Assembly: GCF_938039215.1 (NCBI RefSeq)
Contig: NZ_CALHVI010000056.1
Location: forward strand, 124,001 to 188,000
Source: an uncultured Porphyromonas sp.
GTDB lineage: Bacteria > Bacteroidota > Bacteroidia > Bacteroidales > Porphyromonadaceae
Direction of reading: 5' to 3'
DNA: 64,000 nt
Of the stretch, positions 8,514 through 17,018 are shown piece by piece. Every line of letters begins with the position of its first letter. Position 1 is the stretch's first letter. The translations under genes were made by a program, and so were the position numbers. Below the pieces are notes generated by a model. That model saw only the letters and a program-made list of their open reading frames with translations. It did no database searches and was not told the origin of the DNA.

Positions 8514-9400
8514 TACTTCGACCCTTAGCACGCTCGCTCAGCTCTATATTCATCCTCGCTAGTCTCCTCCTTGGCACAGCCTGCCGAGAGCAGGGAGGAG
8601 ATCAAGGCGCTCTACCCCTGAGCACCACGATCGCTCCTGCGGCGAGCATGATCGCCTCCATAGGAGATAGCCTCGTCTCGGTGACGACCCTGCTCCCGCA
8701 GGGCAATAATCCCGAGAACTACGAGCCTACCCCACAGGCGATGCAGGCGCTTGCCTCAAGTCGTGCCTACTTCTATATGGGGGATCTAGGCTTCGAGCGT
8801 AGCTGGATCGAGCGTATCCAGAGCACACAGCCTCAGCTCCAGCTGGTACGCCTCGATCGGGGTCTGCCAGGTCATTCGCACAACCACGCCACGGTCTCCG
8901 AGGGCGAGGTTCATGATCCTCACTACTGGACGAGCCTCCGTGGTCTGAGAGGGATGAGCAAGGAGATCTACACTTCGCTGGCGAGACTAGACAGCACGCA
9001 CTCGGCACACTATGCCCATCGCTATGGTCTCATGGAGCAGCGTCTCTCGGAGCTTGAAGGGAAGCTGAAGGAGCTACTTACCGACCTTCCCAGCCGAGCC
9101 TTCGTGATCTATCATCCCTCACTGAGCGAGTTCGCTGACGAGTGGGGGCTGGAGCAACTCGTCGTCGAGGAGGATGGCAAGGATCCGACACCCCAGCACA
9201 TCGAGCGCATCATCCGCCGAGCTCAGGAGAGCGGTGTGCGTGTGGTCTTCATCCAGCAAGAGTTCGACTCCAAGCTCATCAAGAGCATTGCCTCGGAGCT
9301 CGGAGCAAAGACCGTCACCATCAACCCTCTGGATGGCGACTGGGAGAAGCAACTCCTCCTCATCGCTGAGGCTCTAAGAGGAGCTTCCCAAGCGCACTAG
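8510..9400 (+). CDS. ZnuA/TroA-family metal ABC transporter substrate-binding lipoprotein
   Basis: This 296-aa protein has a lipoprotein signal (LASLLLGTAC, lipidated Cys about residue 25) and the cluster A-I solute-binding fold used for Zn2+ or Mn2+ uptake. Supporting segments are LPQGNNPENYEPTPQ, GHSHNHATVSEGEVHDPHYW (His-rich loop followed by the family DPHYW motif), IYHPSLSEFADEWGL and VVFIQQEFDSKL. The His-rich loop favours zinc, but metal choice is not proven. Its ATG overlaps the Ca2+-ATPase stop by 4 bp, and the ATPase subunit of the transporter follows 19 bp downstream. No membrane permease gene is present in this operon. Confidence 0.88.
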   Translation: MILRPLARSLSSIFILASLLLGTACREQGGDQGALPLSTTIAPAASMIASIGDSLVSVTTLLPQGNNPENYEPTPQAMQALASSRAYFYMGDLGFERSWIERIQSTQPQLQLVRLDRGLPGHSHNHATVSEGEVHDPHYWTSLRGLRGMSKEIYTSLARLDSTHSAHYAHRYGLMEQRLSELEGKLKELLTDLPSRAFVIYHPSLSEFADEWGLEQLVVEEDGKDPTPQHIERIIRRAQESGVRVVFIQQEFDSKLIKSIASELGAKTVTINPLDGDWEKQLLLIAEALRGASQAH

Positions 9401-9419
9401 CACCACCCACTCCAAAACC

Positions 9420-10052
9420 ATGCAGCAGATCATACAACTTCTGAATGCCACCATCGGCTACCCCGACAAGGTCGTCCTCGATCACCTCGACTGGGAGATC
9501 CACCGAGGAGAGCACTGGGCGATCACCGGACCTAATGGCTGTGGGAAGACGACGCTCATGCGCACGCTCCTCGGGCTCATCCCCCTACGCTCGGGCCAGC
9601 TCCGATGCTATGACACCCACGGCGAGCTAACTAATGAGCTCGTGACGAGCTACCTTCCACAGATCAACCAGATCGACCGTCATTTCCCTATCCACGTCTA
9701 CGAAGTCATCGATTCGGGGCTACCTCATCAGCTCAAGGCTTCCACCGAGCGCAAGGAGAAGGTCCAGCATCTAGCCGAAGCTACGGGCATCGACCAGCTC
9801 CTGAGCCAGCCCATCGGGCGACTCAGCGGGGGCCAGCTACAGCGCACGCTACTGGCTCGTGCTCTAGCCTCAGACCCCGAACTACTGATCCTCGATGAGC
9901 CCCTAAGCTTCCTCGATAGATCCTACAAAGAGAGCTTCGAAGAGCTCCTAAGCACCGTCGTCCGCCCCGAGACTACGATCCTCATGGTCACCCATGATCT
10001 ACAGCCCGGTGACCAAGAGCATTGGCAGGTACTCTCGCTTGGTCGTTTTTAA
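9420..10052 (+). CDS. ZnuC/TroB-like metal ABC transporter ATP-binding protein
   Basis: The 210-aa protein is a single ABC ATPase domain: Walker A GPNGCGKTTL near residue 38, Q-loop YLPQINQIDRHFPI (typical of zinc/manganese importers), signature LSGGQLQRTLLARAL, Walker B LLILDEPLSFLD and the switch His in MVTHDL. It is somewhat short for the family because the C-terminal extension is lacking. It pairs with the solute-binding protein just upstream. The expected permease (ZnuB-like) is not next to it; the next gene encodes a PAP2 phosphatase. Either the permease is elsewhere or the locus has lost it. Confidence 0.85.
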   Translation: MQQIIQLLNATIGYPDKVVLDHLDWEIHRGEHWAITGPNGCGKTTLMRTLLGLIPLRSGQLRCYDTHGELTNELVTSYLPQINQIDRHFPIHVYEVIDSGLPHQLKASTERKEKVQHLAEATGIDQLLSQPIGRLSGGQLQRTLLARALASDPELLILDEPLSFLDRSYKESFEELLSTVVRPETTILMVTHDLQPGDQEHWQVLSLGRF

Positions 10053-10060
10053 GCTCTCTG

Positions 10061-11317
10061 ATGAAAGAACTCTTCACCCTTCTCCTCGGCCTGCTTCTCA
10101 TCCTGCCCTCCGAACTGCTGGGGCAGACGAGTAGCGATACTCTCCCCGCACCCCAACCTCTCTCTCCTACGAAGCAAGCAAATAGGGCACTCACCCAAGG
10201 GCTCCTCGAAGCCTCGCCACTCATCGGGATAGGACTCCTTCAGAATCTACAGAACGAGACCATCAGAGAGCTCCGCTTTGGGTATGCTCCCCACTTCAGG
10301 AACCACTACGACGACTACCTTCAGTTCGCCCCTCTCGCCGTCCAGATCGGTATGCGCTTCGGGGGCATACAGGGTATCACCGAGTCCCCTTGGCAGATGC
10401 TTACGGCGGACGCAGTAGCCTCTGCCTCCGTGCTAGCGATCACCTCTGCGATCAAGTACACGGCACGCATCGAGCGACCCGATGGTTCGTCTCGCAACTC
10501 CTTCCCCTCGGGGCACACGACGATGGCCTTTGCCTCCGCTACGCTCCTCAACCTAGAGTATGCCGAGCGCTACCCATGGCTTCCAGCGGTAAGCTATGGA
10601 GCTGCCTCACTAGCGGGTGTAGGTCGTCTCCTCAACAATCGTCATTGGGTCGGTGATGTCGTCACGGGGGCAGGTCTTGGGATCCTCTGTGGTCATCTCG
10701 GCTACTGGGTATCCGATCGTCTCTTCGGGCGGACACAGCGCAAGACGCACTCCCATCTTGATGAAGCGCCACATGGCCTGCGTCTGTATGTACCGATCAC
10801 CCTCAGCACAAGTCGTGTGCGGAGCAATGATGTGTGGCTCCTCCAAGGACGACACGCAGGGATCGGGCTCGAATATACCCCCGAGGGATGGCCTCTCCAT
10901 CTGAAGGGTGCTCTAGCGCTCTCCCTCTACAAGGCGGAGCGAGCTGAGAAGCCCTCCCGCACGAGCCTAGACGAGCGTACCCTACAGCTAAGCCTCGGTG
11001 CTGGACGTGACTTCCAGCTCTGGCAGGGCTTCCACTTGAACGTCTCCGCTCATGGTGCACTACGCCTCGCTCTTGGGAAGGGCACCCAGAGCTCCTCTCC
11101 CGCCACGGAGGCCGAGCTAAGCCTCCCTCGCACCTCGCTGGGTCTAGGTCTAGAGGTCGCTCCCCACTGGCGTTTCACTCGTCGCATAGGTCTACGTCTC
11201 CCGCTGGGAGCCGATTATTTCCCTGCTCCGTCTCAGGTCACCGCCTTCGGAGCTCCTACCTCTAAGCTCAGTCCCATCTCGCTCCATGCAGGGACAGCAC
11301 TAGAGATCTACTTATAG
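10061..11317 (+). CDS. PAP2-family phosphatase with extra C-terminal domain
   Basis: The 418-aa product has an N-terminal signal or anchor (LLLGLLLILPSELLGQ) and the full PAP2 acid-phosphatase triad of motifs: K132-R139-P140 (KYTARIERP), SFPSGHT at 147-153 and the R189, H195, D199 set in GRLLNNRHWVGD. It should hydrolyse a phosphate monoester at the inner-membrane outer face or periplasm. About 190 residues after the PAP2 domain are rich in alternating hydrophobic/polar stretches and look like a small beta-barrel or beta-rich domain. Porphyromonas lipid A phosphatases belong to this family, so a lipid A or undecaprenyl-PP substrate is possible but unproven. ATG 10061 is chosen over an in-frame start at 10022 that would overlap the ABC gene and precede the signal peptide. 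Confidence 0.8.
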   Translation: MKELFTLLLGLLLILPSELLGQTSSDTLPAPQPLSPTKQANRALTQGLLEASPLIGIGLLQNLQNETIRELRFGYAPHFRNHYDDYLQFAPLAVQIGMRFGGIQGITESPWQMLTADAVASASVLAITSAIKYTARIERPDGSSRNSFPSGHTTMAFASATLLNLEYAERYPWLPAVSYGAASLAGVGRLLNNRHWVGDVVTGAGLGILCGHLGYWVSDRLFGRTQRKTHSHLDEAPHGLRLYVPITLSTSRVRSNDVWLLQGRHAGIGLEYTPEGWPLHLKGALALSLYKAERAEKPSRTSLDERTLQLSLGAGRDFQLWQGFHLNVSAHGALRLALGKGTQSSSPATEAELSLPRTSLGLGLEVAPHWRFTRRIGLRLPLGADYFPAPSQVTAFGAPTSKLSPISLHAGTALEIYL

Positions 11318-11360
11318 TCTTCCCACTATCTACTTTCACTCGTTCTAATCGTACAGCTTT

Positions 11361-12752
11361 ATGTTTTGGTACTATCTCATGCCTGTGATCTTCGTGCTGG
11401 GCATACTCGGGATCGCCTTCGAGGAGCAGATCAAGATCAACAAGACCGCTACAGCCCTGCTGATGTGCGTACTGCTCTGGTCAATCCTGCTCATCGACAC
11501 GAACCTCGCCTTAGTCACAGAGGGCTTCCAGACGTGGCTCAAAGCCGCCTCACAAGTCAGTCCCGACAATCTTGAGGCCTCGGACTATCTAGCCTTCAAG
11601 CTCAACCATCACCTCGGGGACGTATCCAGCACGCTCTTCTTCGTCCTCTGCTCGATGGTGCTCGTCAATACCATCGATAACTATGGGGGCTTCAAGTCCG
11701 TAGCAGAGATCGTAGTGACGGACAATAAGCGACAGCTCCTGTGGCGTGTTGCCCTGGCCTCGTTCTTCTTCTCGGCCTTCCTCGACAACCTTGCTGCCGC
11801 CATCGTCATCATCGCTGTCCTCCGCCGACTCGTACCAGACCAGACTGACCGAATGAAGTATGCCTGCCTCAGCATCATCGCTTGTAATGCTGGGGGCTCC
11901 TGGTCTCCTATCGGGGATGTCACGACCCTGCTCCTGTGGAACAGCAGTCGCATCACTCCCTACTACCAGATCTTCCACCTGGTCATCCCCGCCTTCTTCA
12001 ATATGCTCGTGCCTACCCTGCTGGCACACTTCTTCCTCTTCAAGAAGGGCGCTAAGCTCCGTAAGCCTTCGGATGTCGAGGAGGACGAACTGACAAGCAT
12101 CCTACCCTGGCATGCTCGCTTCATCGTCCTCGGGATGGGGATTGCTTCACTGATGCTCGTACCTATCTGGCAGACCTTCTTCGATGTCCCCGCCTTCATG
12201 GGGGTCATCTTCGGTCTGGTGATGGTCTGGATCTACACCGAACTGATGTTCTCTCAGCACAAGAAGCGCCTGCGTGAAGCCTCTAGCCTCAGGATGGCTG
12301 AGTTCCTCAACCACTCCGACCTGACGACGGTCTTCTACTTCCTCGGTATCTTGATGTCGGTAGCGGCACTTATCGAGGGCGGGCAGCTCCTAGTGGCAGC
12401 AGGTCATGTCTCCAAGCTCATACCCGACACGGGGATCCTAGCCCTACTCATCGGTGTCCTCTCCTCCATGCTGGACAACGTCGCCCTTGTAGCAGCCGTC
12501 CTCGGGATGTACCCCCTCGACACGACGGGAGCGATCACCCCCTTCATCGTCAATGGCTCCTTCTGGGTCTTCCTCGCCTACTGCGCCGTCACGGGCGGTA
12601 GCCTCTTGATCATCGGTTCGGCTACGGGGGTCACGGTGATGGGACTCGAAGGGATCAGCTTCGGCTATTATCTCAAGCGCTTCAGCCTACTTGCTCTCGC
12701 AGGCTACATCAGCGGAGCTATTATGTACCAGCTCCTCTCCTTCATCTTTTAG
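11361..12752 (+). CDS. nhaD: NhaD-family Na+/H+ antiporter
   Basis: This 463-aa polytopic membrane protein belongs to the NhaD branch of the ion-transporter superfamily and should exchange cytoplasmic Na+ for H+. Diagnostic segments are FLDNLAAAIVIIAVLRRL, CNAGGSWSPIGDVTTLLLW and, in the second half, SSMLDNVALVAAVLGMYP and CAVTGGSLLIIGSATG, reflecting the inverted repeat architecture of the family. Around a dozen hydrophobic helices are visible. It lies 43 bp after the PAP2 gene and is followed by a strong hairpin terminator at 12795-12831. It may cooperate with the V-ATPase in sodium handling. Confidence 0.88.
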   Translation: MFWYYLMPVIFVLGILGIAFEEQIKINKTATALLMCVLLWSILLIDTNLALVTEGFQTWLKAASQVSPDNLEASDYLAFKLNHHLGDVSSTLFFVLCSMVLVNTIDNYGGFKSVAEIVVTDNKRQLLWRVALASFFFSAFLDNLAAAIVIIAVLRRLVPDQTDRMKYACLSIIACNAGGSWSPIGDVTTLLLWNSSRITPYYQIFHLVIPAFFNMLVPTLLAHFFLFKKGAKLRKPSDVEEDELTSILPWHARFIVLGMGIASLMLVPIWQTFFDVPAFMGVIFGLVMVWIYTELMFSQHKKRLREASSLRMAEFLNHSDLTTVFYFLGILMSVAALIEGGQLLVAAGHVSKLIPDTGILALLIGVLSSMLDNVALVAAVLGMYPLDTTGAITPFIVNGSFWVFLAYCAVTGGSLLIIGSATGVTVMGLEGISFGYYLKRFSLLALAGYISGAIMYQLLSFIF

Positions 12753-12794
12753 GATGAAGTGAAGCAAAGAGTTTGCTGAGCACTCCTACTCTTC

Positions 12795-12834
12795 ACGGGG
12801 TCGGCTCCCGATAGAAGCCGACCCCGTAACTTTT
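12795..12834 (+). terminator. Rho-independent terminator after nhaD
   Basis: Inverted repeat arms ACGGGGTCGGCT (12795-12806) and AGCCGACCCCGT (12816-12827), 9-nt loop, followed by AACTTTT. Confidence 0.85.
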
Positions 12835-12870
12835 GCACACCGAGTGGGCATGGATTTCTTCCCCGCTAGG

Positions 12871-12958
12871 TACCCATTCATGGCTCGCCAAGGTGACCCA
12901 TTCATGGGGTACTCGAGCGACCCATGAATGGGTCACCTTGGCGAGGCATGTATGGGGC
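12871..12958 (+). repeat. four-palindrome element F (24-bp pitch) upstream of the ABC exporter genes
   Basis: Four near-palindromes of form GACCCA-N4-TGGGTC are centred at 12878.5, 12902.5, 12926.5 and 12950.5, exactly 24 bp apart with 8-bp linkers. The outer units are degenerate. The inner part forms a perfect inverted repeat with 25-bp arms (12884-12908 and 12921-12945), because linker 1 (GCCAAGGT) is also the reverse complement of linker 3 (ACCTTGGC); the 12-bp loop contains CTCGAG. It ends 23 bp before the TATCTTTG box of the downstream gene. Confidence 0.9.
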
Positions 12959-12981
12959 ATCCTTTTCCCTACTCTTTTGCG

Positions 12982-12989
12982 TATCTTTG
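12982..12989 (+). promoter_or_regulatory. -7 box (TATCTTTG) for the ABC exporter pair
   Basis: Exact TAnnTTTG match 67 bp before ATG 13056. It rules out the long in-frame open frame beginning at 12924, which would start inside the repeat element and upstream of the promoter. Confidence 0.55.
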
Positions 12990-13055
12990 CGACACACTAT
13001 TCCTAGGCGAGTAGCCCCACTGCAGGGCGCTTCTCGCCCCTCATCAACCATCCGT

Positions 13056-13976
13056 ATGGCTTACTTAGAAGTAGACAACGTCACCAAGCGATACAGTGGT
13101 CACACCGCCCTCAACGGAGTATCACTGCAGGCTCATCAGGGACGTATCTTCGGGCTCTTAGGTCCCAACGGCGCAGGGAAAAGTTCCCTCATCCGCATCA
13201 TCAACCGCATCACAGCTCCCGACTCGGGGGAAGTGCGTCTCGAGGGTCATCCGATCACCGAGAGCGACCTCAGTAGTATCGGCTATCTCCCCGAGGAGCG
13301 AGGGCTCTACCCCAAGATGATGGTAGGCGAGCAGGCCGTCTACCTTGCCCGCCTCAAGGGGCTTAGCAAGGCGGAGGCCGAGTGCCGTGTACGGCAGTGG
13401 TTCGAGCGTCTAGAGATCATGCCGTGGTGGAAGAAGCGTGTCGAGGAGCTCTCCAAGGGGATGCAGCAGAAGGTGCAGTTCATCACGACGGTACTCCACG
13501 AGCCCAAGCTCCTCATCTTCGACGAACCCTTCAGTGGCTTTGACCCCGTCAATGCCGAGCTCCTCAAGCGAGAGATCCTCGAGCTCAAAGCCCAAGGGAC
13601 GACCCTCATCCTCTCGACACACAACATGCAGAGCGTCGAGGAGCTCTGTGACGACATCGCCCTCATCCATCACTCCGAGGTCGTACTATCGGGGCAGACC
13701 GAGGCGATCCGTCGTGCCCACGGAGCGCACACCGCCCGTCTCGTCTATGACGGGGCGATCGACCTCGACCTCCTCCATGGCCTCCAGATCCTAGAGCACT
13801 CCGAGACGGAGCATGGCGGCACCCTTCGCCTCCAGCTGAGCCCCGAGGAGACACTCTACTCGGTCATCCACCAGCTCCCCTCCTCGCTCCAGCTGCAGAG
13901 CATCGAGCAGGAATACCCATCGATGCACGACATTTTCCTCCATACTGTCCAAGATCCTTCGCTCCGCCATGAATAA
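13056..13976 (+). CDS. ABC exporter ATP-binding protein (NatA-like)
   Basis: The 306-aa protein is an ABC ATPase of the ABC-2 exporter type. It has Walker A GPNGAGKSSL near residue 38, signature ELSKGMQQKVQF (a variant of LSGGQ usual in NatA-type proteins), Walker B LLIFDEPFSGFDP and the switch His in LSTHNMQSVEEL, followed by a C-terminal extension of about 90 residues. The start at 13056 (MAYLEVDNVTKRYSG) is preferred because a -7 promoter box lies at 12982. The permease gene overlaps its end by 8 bp. The exported substrate is unknown; Na+ extrusion (NatAB) is one possibility only. Confidence 0.9.
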   Translation: MAYLEVDNVTKRYSGHTALNGVSLQAHQGRIFGLLGPNGAGKSSLIRIINRITAPDSGEVRLEGHPITESDLSSIGYLPEERGLYPKMMVGEQAVYLARLKGLSKAEAECRVRQWFERLEIMPWWKKRVEELSKGMQQKVQFITTVLHEPKLLIFDEPFSGFDPVNAELLKREILELKAQGTTLILSTHNMQSVEELCDDIALIHHSEVVLSGQTEAIRRAHGAHTARLVYDGAIDLDLLHGLQILEHSETEHGGTLRLQLSPEETLYSVIHQLPSSLQLQSIEQEYPSMHDIFLHTVQDPSLRHE

Positions 13977-15255
13977 GCTACCACTGGTCATCCAGCGCGA
14001 ATTCCTCACGCGCATCCGCAAGCGCTCCTTCTGGGTAATGACCTTCGCCCTGCCCCTTCTGATGATCGGGATCTCGCTCCTGCCTATCTTCCTCTCCCAG
14101 ATCGGAGAAGACAGGCAGCATGTAGCTATCCTTGACCACACGGGTCGCTATGCTGAGCTCTTCCACGACAGCGAAGGCTATAGCTTCGTGCGATCAACAG
14201 TCCCCCTTGACTCCCTCAAAAGTCAGGGCATCCAAGAGGAGATCACTGCCGTCCTGGAGATCCGAGATGATCTCAGCAAGGATCCCTCCGCCGTGAGCCT
14301 CTTCTCCTTCAAGCAGCTACCCAAGGGGCTTGAGGCGCATATCAATGAGGTGCTCTCTCGCTACCTCACCGAGGAGAAGATACGCTCCTACGACATCCCT
14401 CAGCTACAGGAGGCGATACAGCAGAGCCAAGTCCAGCTCCATGTGCCTACCTACAAGTGGAACGAGGACGGGGATCTCGACACCTCCTCCAGCGAGATCG
14501 CATCGCTCATCGGGATGGGCCTCACTTTCCTCAGCTATATATTCATCCTCACCTATGGGGGGTGGGTCCTACAGAGCGTGCAGGAGGAGAAAAAGAATCG
14601 TATCGTCGAGGTCATCGTCTCCTCCGTCCGTCCACGTGACTTGATGATGGGTAAGATCATCGGTATCGGTCTGGCGGGTCTCATCCAGATCACGATCTGG
14701 TTCGTACTCGTCCTCTCCGGACTACGCATAGCTGAGCAGTTCTTCCTCCCCGAGGGAGCTAGCGCCCAGCTTGCAGGAAGCCCCATGGGCGACCTCGGTA
14801 TGATCCAGCTCATCTTCTCCACGCTCCACGGGGTCGACTTCGTAGAGATCCTCATCTTCTTCGTCCTCTTCTTCATCGGAGGCTACTTCTTCTTTGCTTC
14901 GATCCTAGCTGCGATGGGAGCTATGGCCTCGTCGGATGAGGAGATCCAGCAGATGATGCTCCCTCTAGTACTCCTGCTCGTCGTCGCTATGTATGCAGGT
15001 ATCGGTAGTGCGAGCAATCCCGATGGGACACTTGCCTTCTGGGCTTCGGTCATCCCCTTGACCTCCCCCGTGGTGATGATGGTGCGCCTCCCCTTCGATG
15101 TCCCCCTCTGGCAGGAGCTTCTGAGCCTTGTCGTCCTCTATCTATCAGCCTTCGCCATGAGCGCCCTCGCTGGCAAGATTTACCGCACGGGGATCTTGAT
15201 GTACGGCAAGAAGCCTTCCCTCAAGGAGCTCTGGCGATGGTTGAGCTACAAGTAA
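13969..15255 (+). CDS. ABC-2 type exporter permease (NatB-like)
   Basis: This 428-aa membrane protein is the partner of the ATPase encoded immediately upstream; its ATG lies inside the upstream stop region (8-bp overlap), so the two are translationally coupled. One helix near residues 22-42 is followed by a large extracytoplasmic domain of about 150 residues and then a C-terminal bundle of five or six helices, the usual ABC-2 layout of NatB-like permeases. The segment EEKKNRIVEVIVSSVRPRDLMMGKIIGIG is split here by no frameshift and is typical of the family coupling region. Substrate unknown. Confidence 0.87.
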   Translation: MNKLPLVIQREFLTRIRKRSFWVMTFALPLLMIGISLLPIFLSQIGEDRQHVAILDHTGRYAELFHDSEGYSFVRSTVPLDSLKSQGIQEEITAVLEIRDDLSKDPSAVSLFSFKQLPKGLEAHINEVLSRYLTEEKIRSYDIPQLQEAIQQSQVQLHVPTYKWNEDGDLDTSSSEIASLIGMGLTFLSYIFILTYGGWVLQSVQEEKKNRIVEVIVSSVRPRDLMMGKIIGIGLAGLIQITIWFVLVLSGLRIAEQFFLPEGASAQLAGSPMGDLGMIQLIFSTLHGVDFVEILIFFVLFFIGGYFFFASILAAMGAMASSDEEIQQMMLPLVLLLVVAMYAGIGSASNPDGTLAFWASVIPLTSPVVMMVRLPFDVPLWQELLSLVVLYLSAFAMSALAGKIYRTGILMYGKKPSLKELWRWLSYK

Positions 15256-15273
15256 CCCCTACAACCCTACCCT

Positions 15274-15975
15274 ATGATCTACTTCGTATCCCTCGGCCCT
15301 GGTGATCCCGAGCTCATCACCCTCAAGGCACTACATACGCTCCAGAGAGCTGATCGCATCTATACCCCCGTCCCCACGACGAGCAAAGGCAGGCATACCT
15401 CCAAGGCCGCCGAGATGATGCGTTCACTCGGGATCCGTGAGGAGCAAATACAGCTCTATGACCTACCGATGAGCAAGGATCGGGACGGAGCACTCGAGGC
15501 TTATACTCTAGTAGCTGATGAGGTAGTCCGTCGCCAAGAGGCCGAACCCGAGGCCCTCTTGGTGATCGTCGCCGAAGGGGACTGTGGCTTCTACTCTTCC
15601 TCCGCCTACATAGGCGAGCACATCGAGGCACAAGGCTTCACGACCCATCAGCTCTGTGGTGTCCCTGCCTTCATCGCCTGCAATAGCCTGCTGGGAGGAC
15701 AGCTCGTCCAGCTCGAGGAGCAGTGCACGGTCATCCCAGGCTCAGCCACCGAAGAGGAGTGGAGCCGAGCTTGGCAGAGTCCCCACACCATCGTCGTGAT
15801 GAAGGGTTCGCTCTGTGAGGCGGAGATCAAAGAGGCCATCCAGCGATACCCCGAGCGAAGGTGGCACTACTTCGAGTTCGTCGGGATGCCGAAGGAATTT
15901 GTCACCTCCGACCCCAACGAGATCCAAGGACGAACCTTCCCCTACTTCTCGATCATCATCAGCAAGTGCCGATAG
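15274..15975 (+). CDS. cobI: precorrin-2/cobalt-factor II C20-methyltransferase
   Basis: The 233-aa product is a tetrapyrrole (corrin/porphyrin) SAM methylase. It starts with the family motif YFVSLGPGDPELITLKA and contains ADRIYTPVPT, IVAEGDCGFYSSSAYI and GVPAFIACNSLLG, which match the precorrin-2 C20-methyltransferase subgroup (CobI/CbiL) best. It transfers a methyl group to C20 of the corrin precursor during cobalamin synthesis. No other cobalamin gene is in the window, so it is detached from its pathway here. It follows the ABC permease by 18 bp and is closed by the terminator at 15995-16039. Confidence 0.85.
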   Translation: MIYFVSLGPGDPELITLKALHTLQRADRIYTPVPTTSKGRHTSKAAEMMRSLGIREEQIQLYDLPMSKDRDGALEAYTLVADEVVRRQEAEPEALLVIVAEGDCGFYSSSAYIGEHIEAQGFTTHQLCGVPAFIACNSLLGGQLVQLEEQCTVIPGSATEEEWSRAWQSPHTIVVMKGSLCEAEIKEAIQRYPERRWHYFEFVGMPKEFVTSDPNEIQGRTFPYFSIIISKCR

Positions 15976-15994
15976 CACTTCCCTTCCATTACCC

Positions 15995-16043
15995 AAGCAT
16001 CCCCTAGAGCCTCACTAAGAGCGCCTCTAGGGGATGCTTATTA
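15995..16043 (+). terminator. hairpin terminator after cobI
   Basis: Perfect 15-bp arms, AAGCATCCCCTAGAG (15995-16009) and CTCTAGGGGATGCTT (16025-16039), with a 15-nt loop, followed by ATTATAT. It closes the ABC exporter-cobI transcription unit. Confidence 0.85.
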
Positions 16044-16089
16044 TATAGGAATACGAAGGAGGAAGGAGGTCTATAAGAGCCAATTGTAC

Positions 16090-16097
16090 TATCTTTG
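16090..16097 (+). promoter_or_regulatory. -7 box (TATCTTTG) upstream of the NlpC/P60 gene
   Basis: Exact TAnnTTTG match, about 140 bp before ATG 16240. A candidate start at 16150 would also be downstream of it, so the box does not decide the start. Confidence 0.45.
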
Positions 16098-16239
16098 TGG
16101 GCAGAAGCGTTTTCTGCTTGTAGGTCTTTACCTATAGGGAGCAGGGAGGATGATACGCCTGAGTGCACCATCCCACCCCGTCGCTCTAAGGTCCTTCCCA
16201 CTCGGGGAAGATAGCCTGCCTAACCCCCAAAGAGACAGG

Positions 16240-17007
16240 ATGAATAGACTCAAGAATTCCTACACTACACTCGCTGTAGTCGCCCTAGCTACCCTCATTA
16301 GCCTCCCACTCGACGCCACGAGACGAAGTACTACCGACTCAGAAGTCCTCGCCTCAGAGATACACACCGTAGCCCAAGACTTCACCTCCCTTGAAGTCGA
16401 TCTCGCTGCCCCCGCACCAGCCCCCGCACCTAAGACATCTAAGCATAAGCGAGCTACGAGCCGAAAGAGCTCCAGCAAGCATCGCCGTGCGCACTCAAGA
16501 CATACTTCCCGCCGTCGTAGCGGTGGCAATGGCTACACCTACGAGCGTATGGAAGTCGCAGAGTCCACCCCCTCCGTCATCAAGTCCGTCGTGGACCATG
16601 GACAGGAACTCCTTGGTCTGCGCTATCGCACCTCTGGAGTAGCAAAGTGGCCACTTGACTGCTCTGGCTTCGTCAGCTACATCTATTCCCTCGAAGGGAT
16701 CAAGATCCCTCGCTCCTCTGGTGGGCTCTCTGTCTATGCCGACCGCATCAGTGATCCCCAACCAGGAGACCTGCTCTTCTTCAAGGGGCGCAATCGTAGC
16801 GCAAGCCGTGTCGGTCACGTAGCCCTAGTCATCAGCAACGAAGACGGCAATATCAAGATGATCCACAGTAGCAATAGCCGTGGGATCGTCATCGAAAGTC
16901 TCAAGGATAGCCAGTACTTCTCCTCTCGCTACCTCGGTGCAGGACGCTTGCCCGAAGTGAAGGAACATTGGCAGGACATCCCCACGACTCCTAGCTCCCT
17001 AGAATAG
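16240..17007 (+). CDS. NlpC/P60 family cell-wall hydrolase
   Basis: The 255-aa product has an N-terminal signal or anchor helix (residues 9-26), a low-complexity linker rich in Ala-Pro and then Lys/Arg/Ser/His (about 57-95), and a C-terminal NlpC/P60 cysteine peptidase domain. Catalytic residues are visible: Cys141 in LDCSGFVSYIY, His193 in VGHVALVI and His209 in MIHSS. Such enzymes cut peptide bonds in peptidoglycan stems in the periplasm. The basic linker may bind the wall or nucleic acid; that is inference. ATG 16240 is preferred over an upstream in-frame start at 16150 because it places the hydrophobic segment at the N terminus. The ABC-F gene follows after 11 bp. Confidence 0.87.
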   Translation: MNRLKNSYTTLAVVALATLISLPLDATRRSTTDSEVLASEIHTVAQDFTSLEVDLAAPAPAPAPKTSKHKRATSRKSSSKHRRAHSRHTSRRRSGGNGYTYERMEVAESTPSVIKSVVDHGQELLGLRYRTSGVAKWPLDCSGFVSYIYSLEGIKIPRSSGGLSVYADRISDPQPGDLLFFKGRNRSASRVGHVALVISNEDGNIKMIHSSNSRGIVIESLKDSQYFSSRYLGAGRLPEVKEHWQDIPTTPSSLE

Positions 17008-17018
17008 CCTCCCACTAC

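Noticed and set aside
12924..13055. Longer start for the ABC ATPase gene at 12924
   Set aside because: It begins inside repeat element F and upstream of the TATCTTTG box at 12982; the extension has no conserved sequence.
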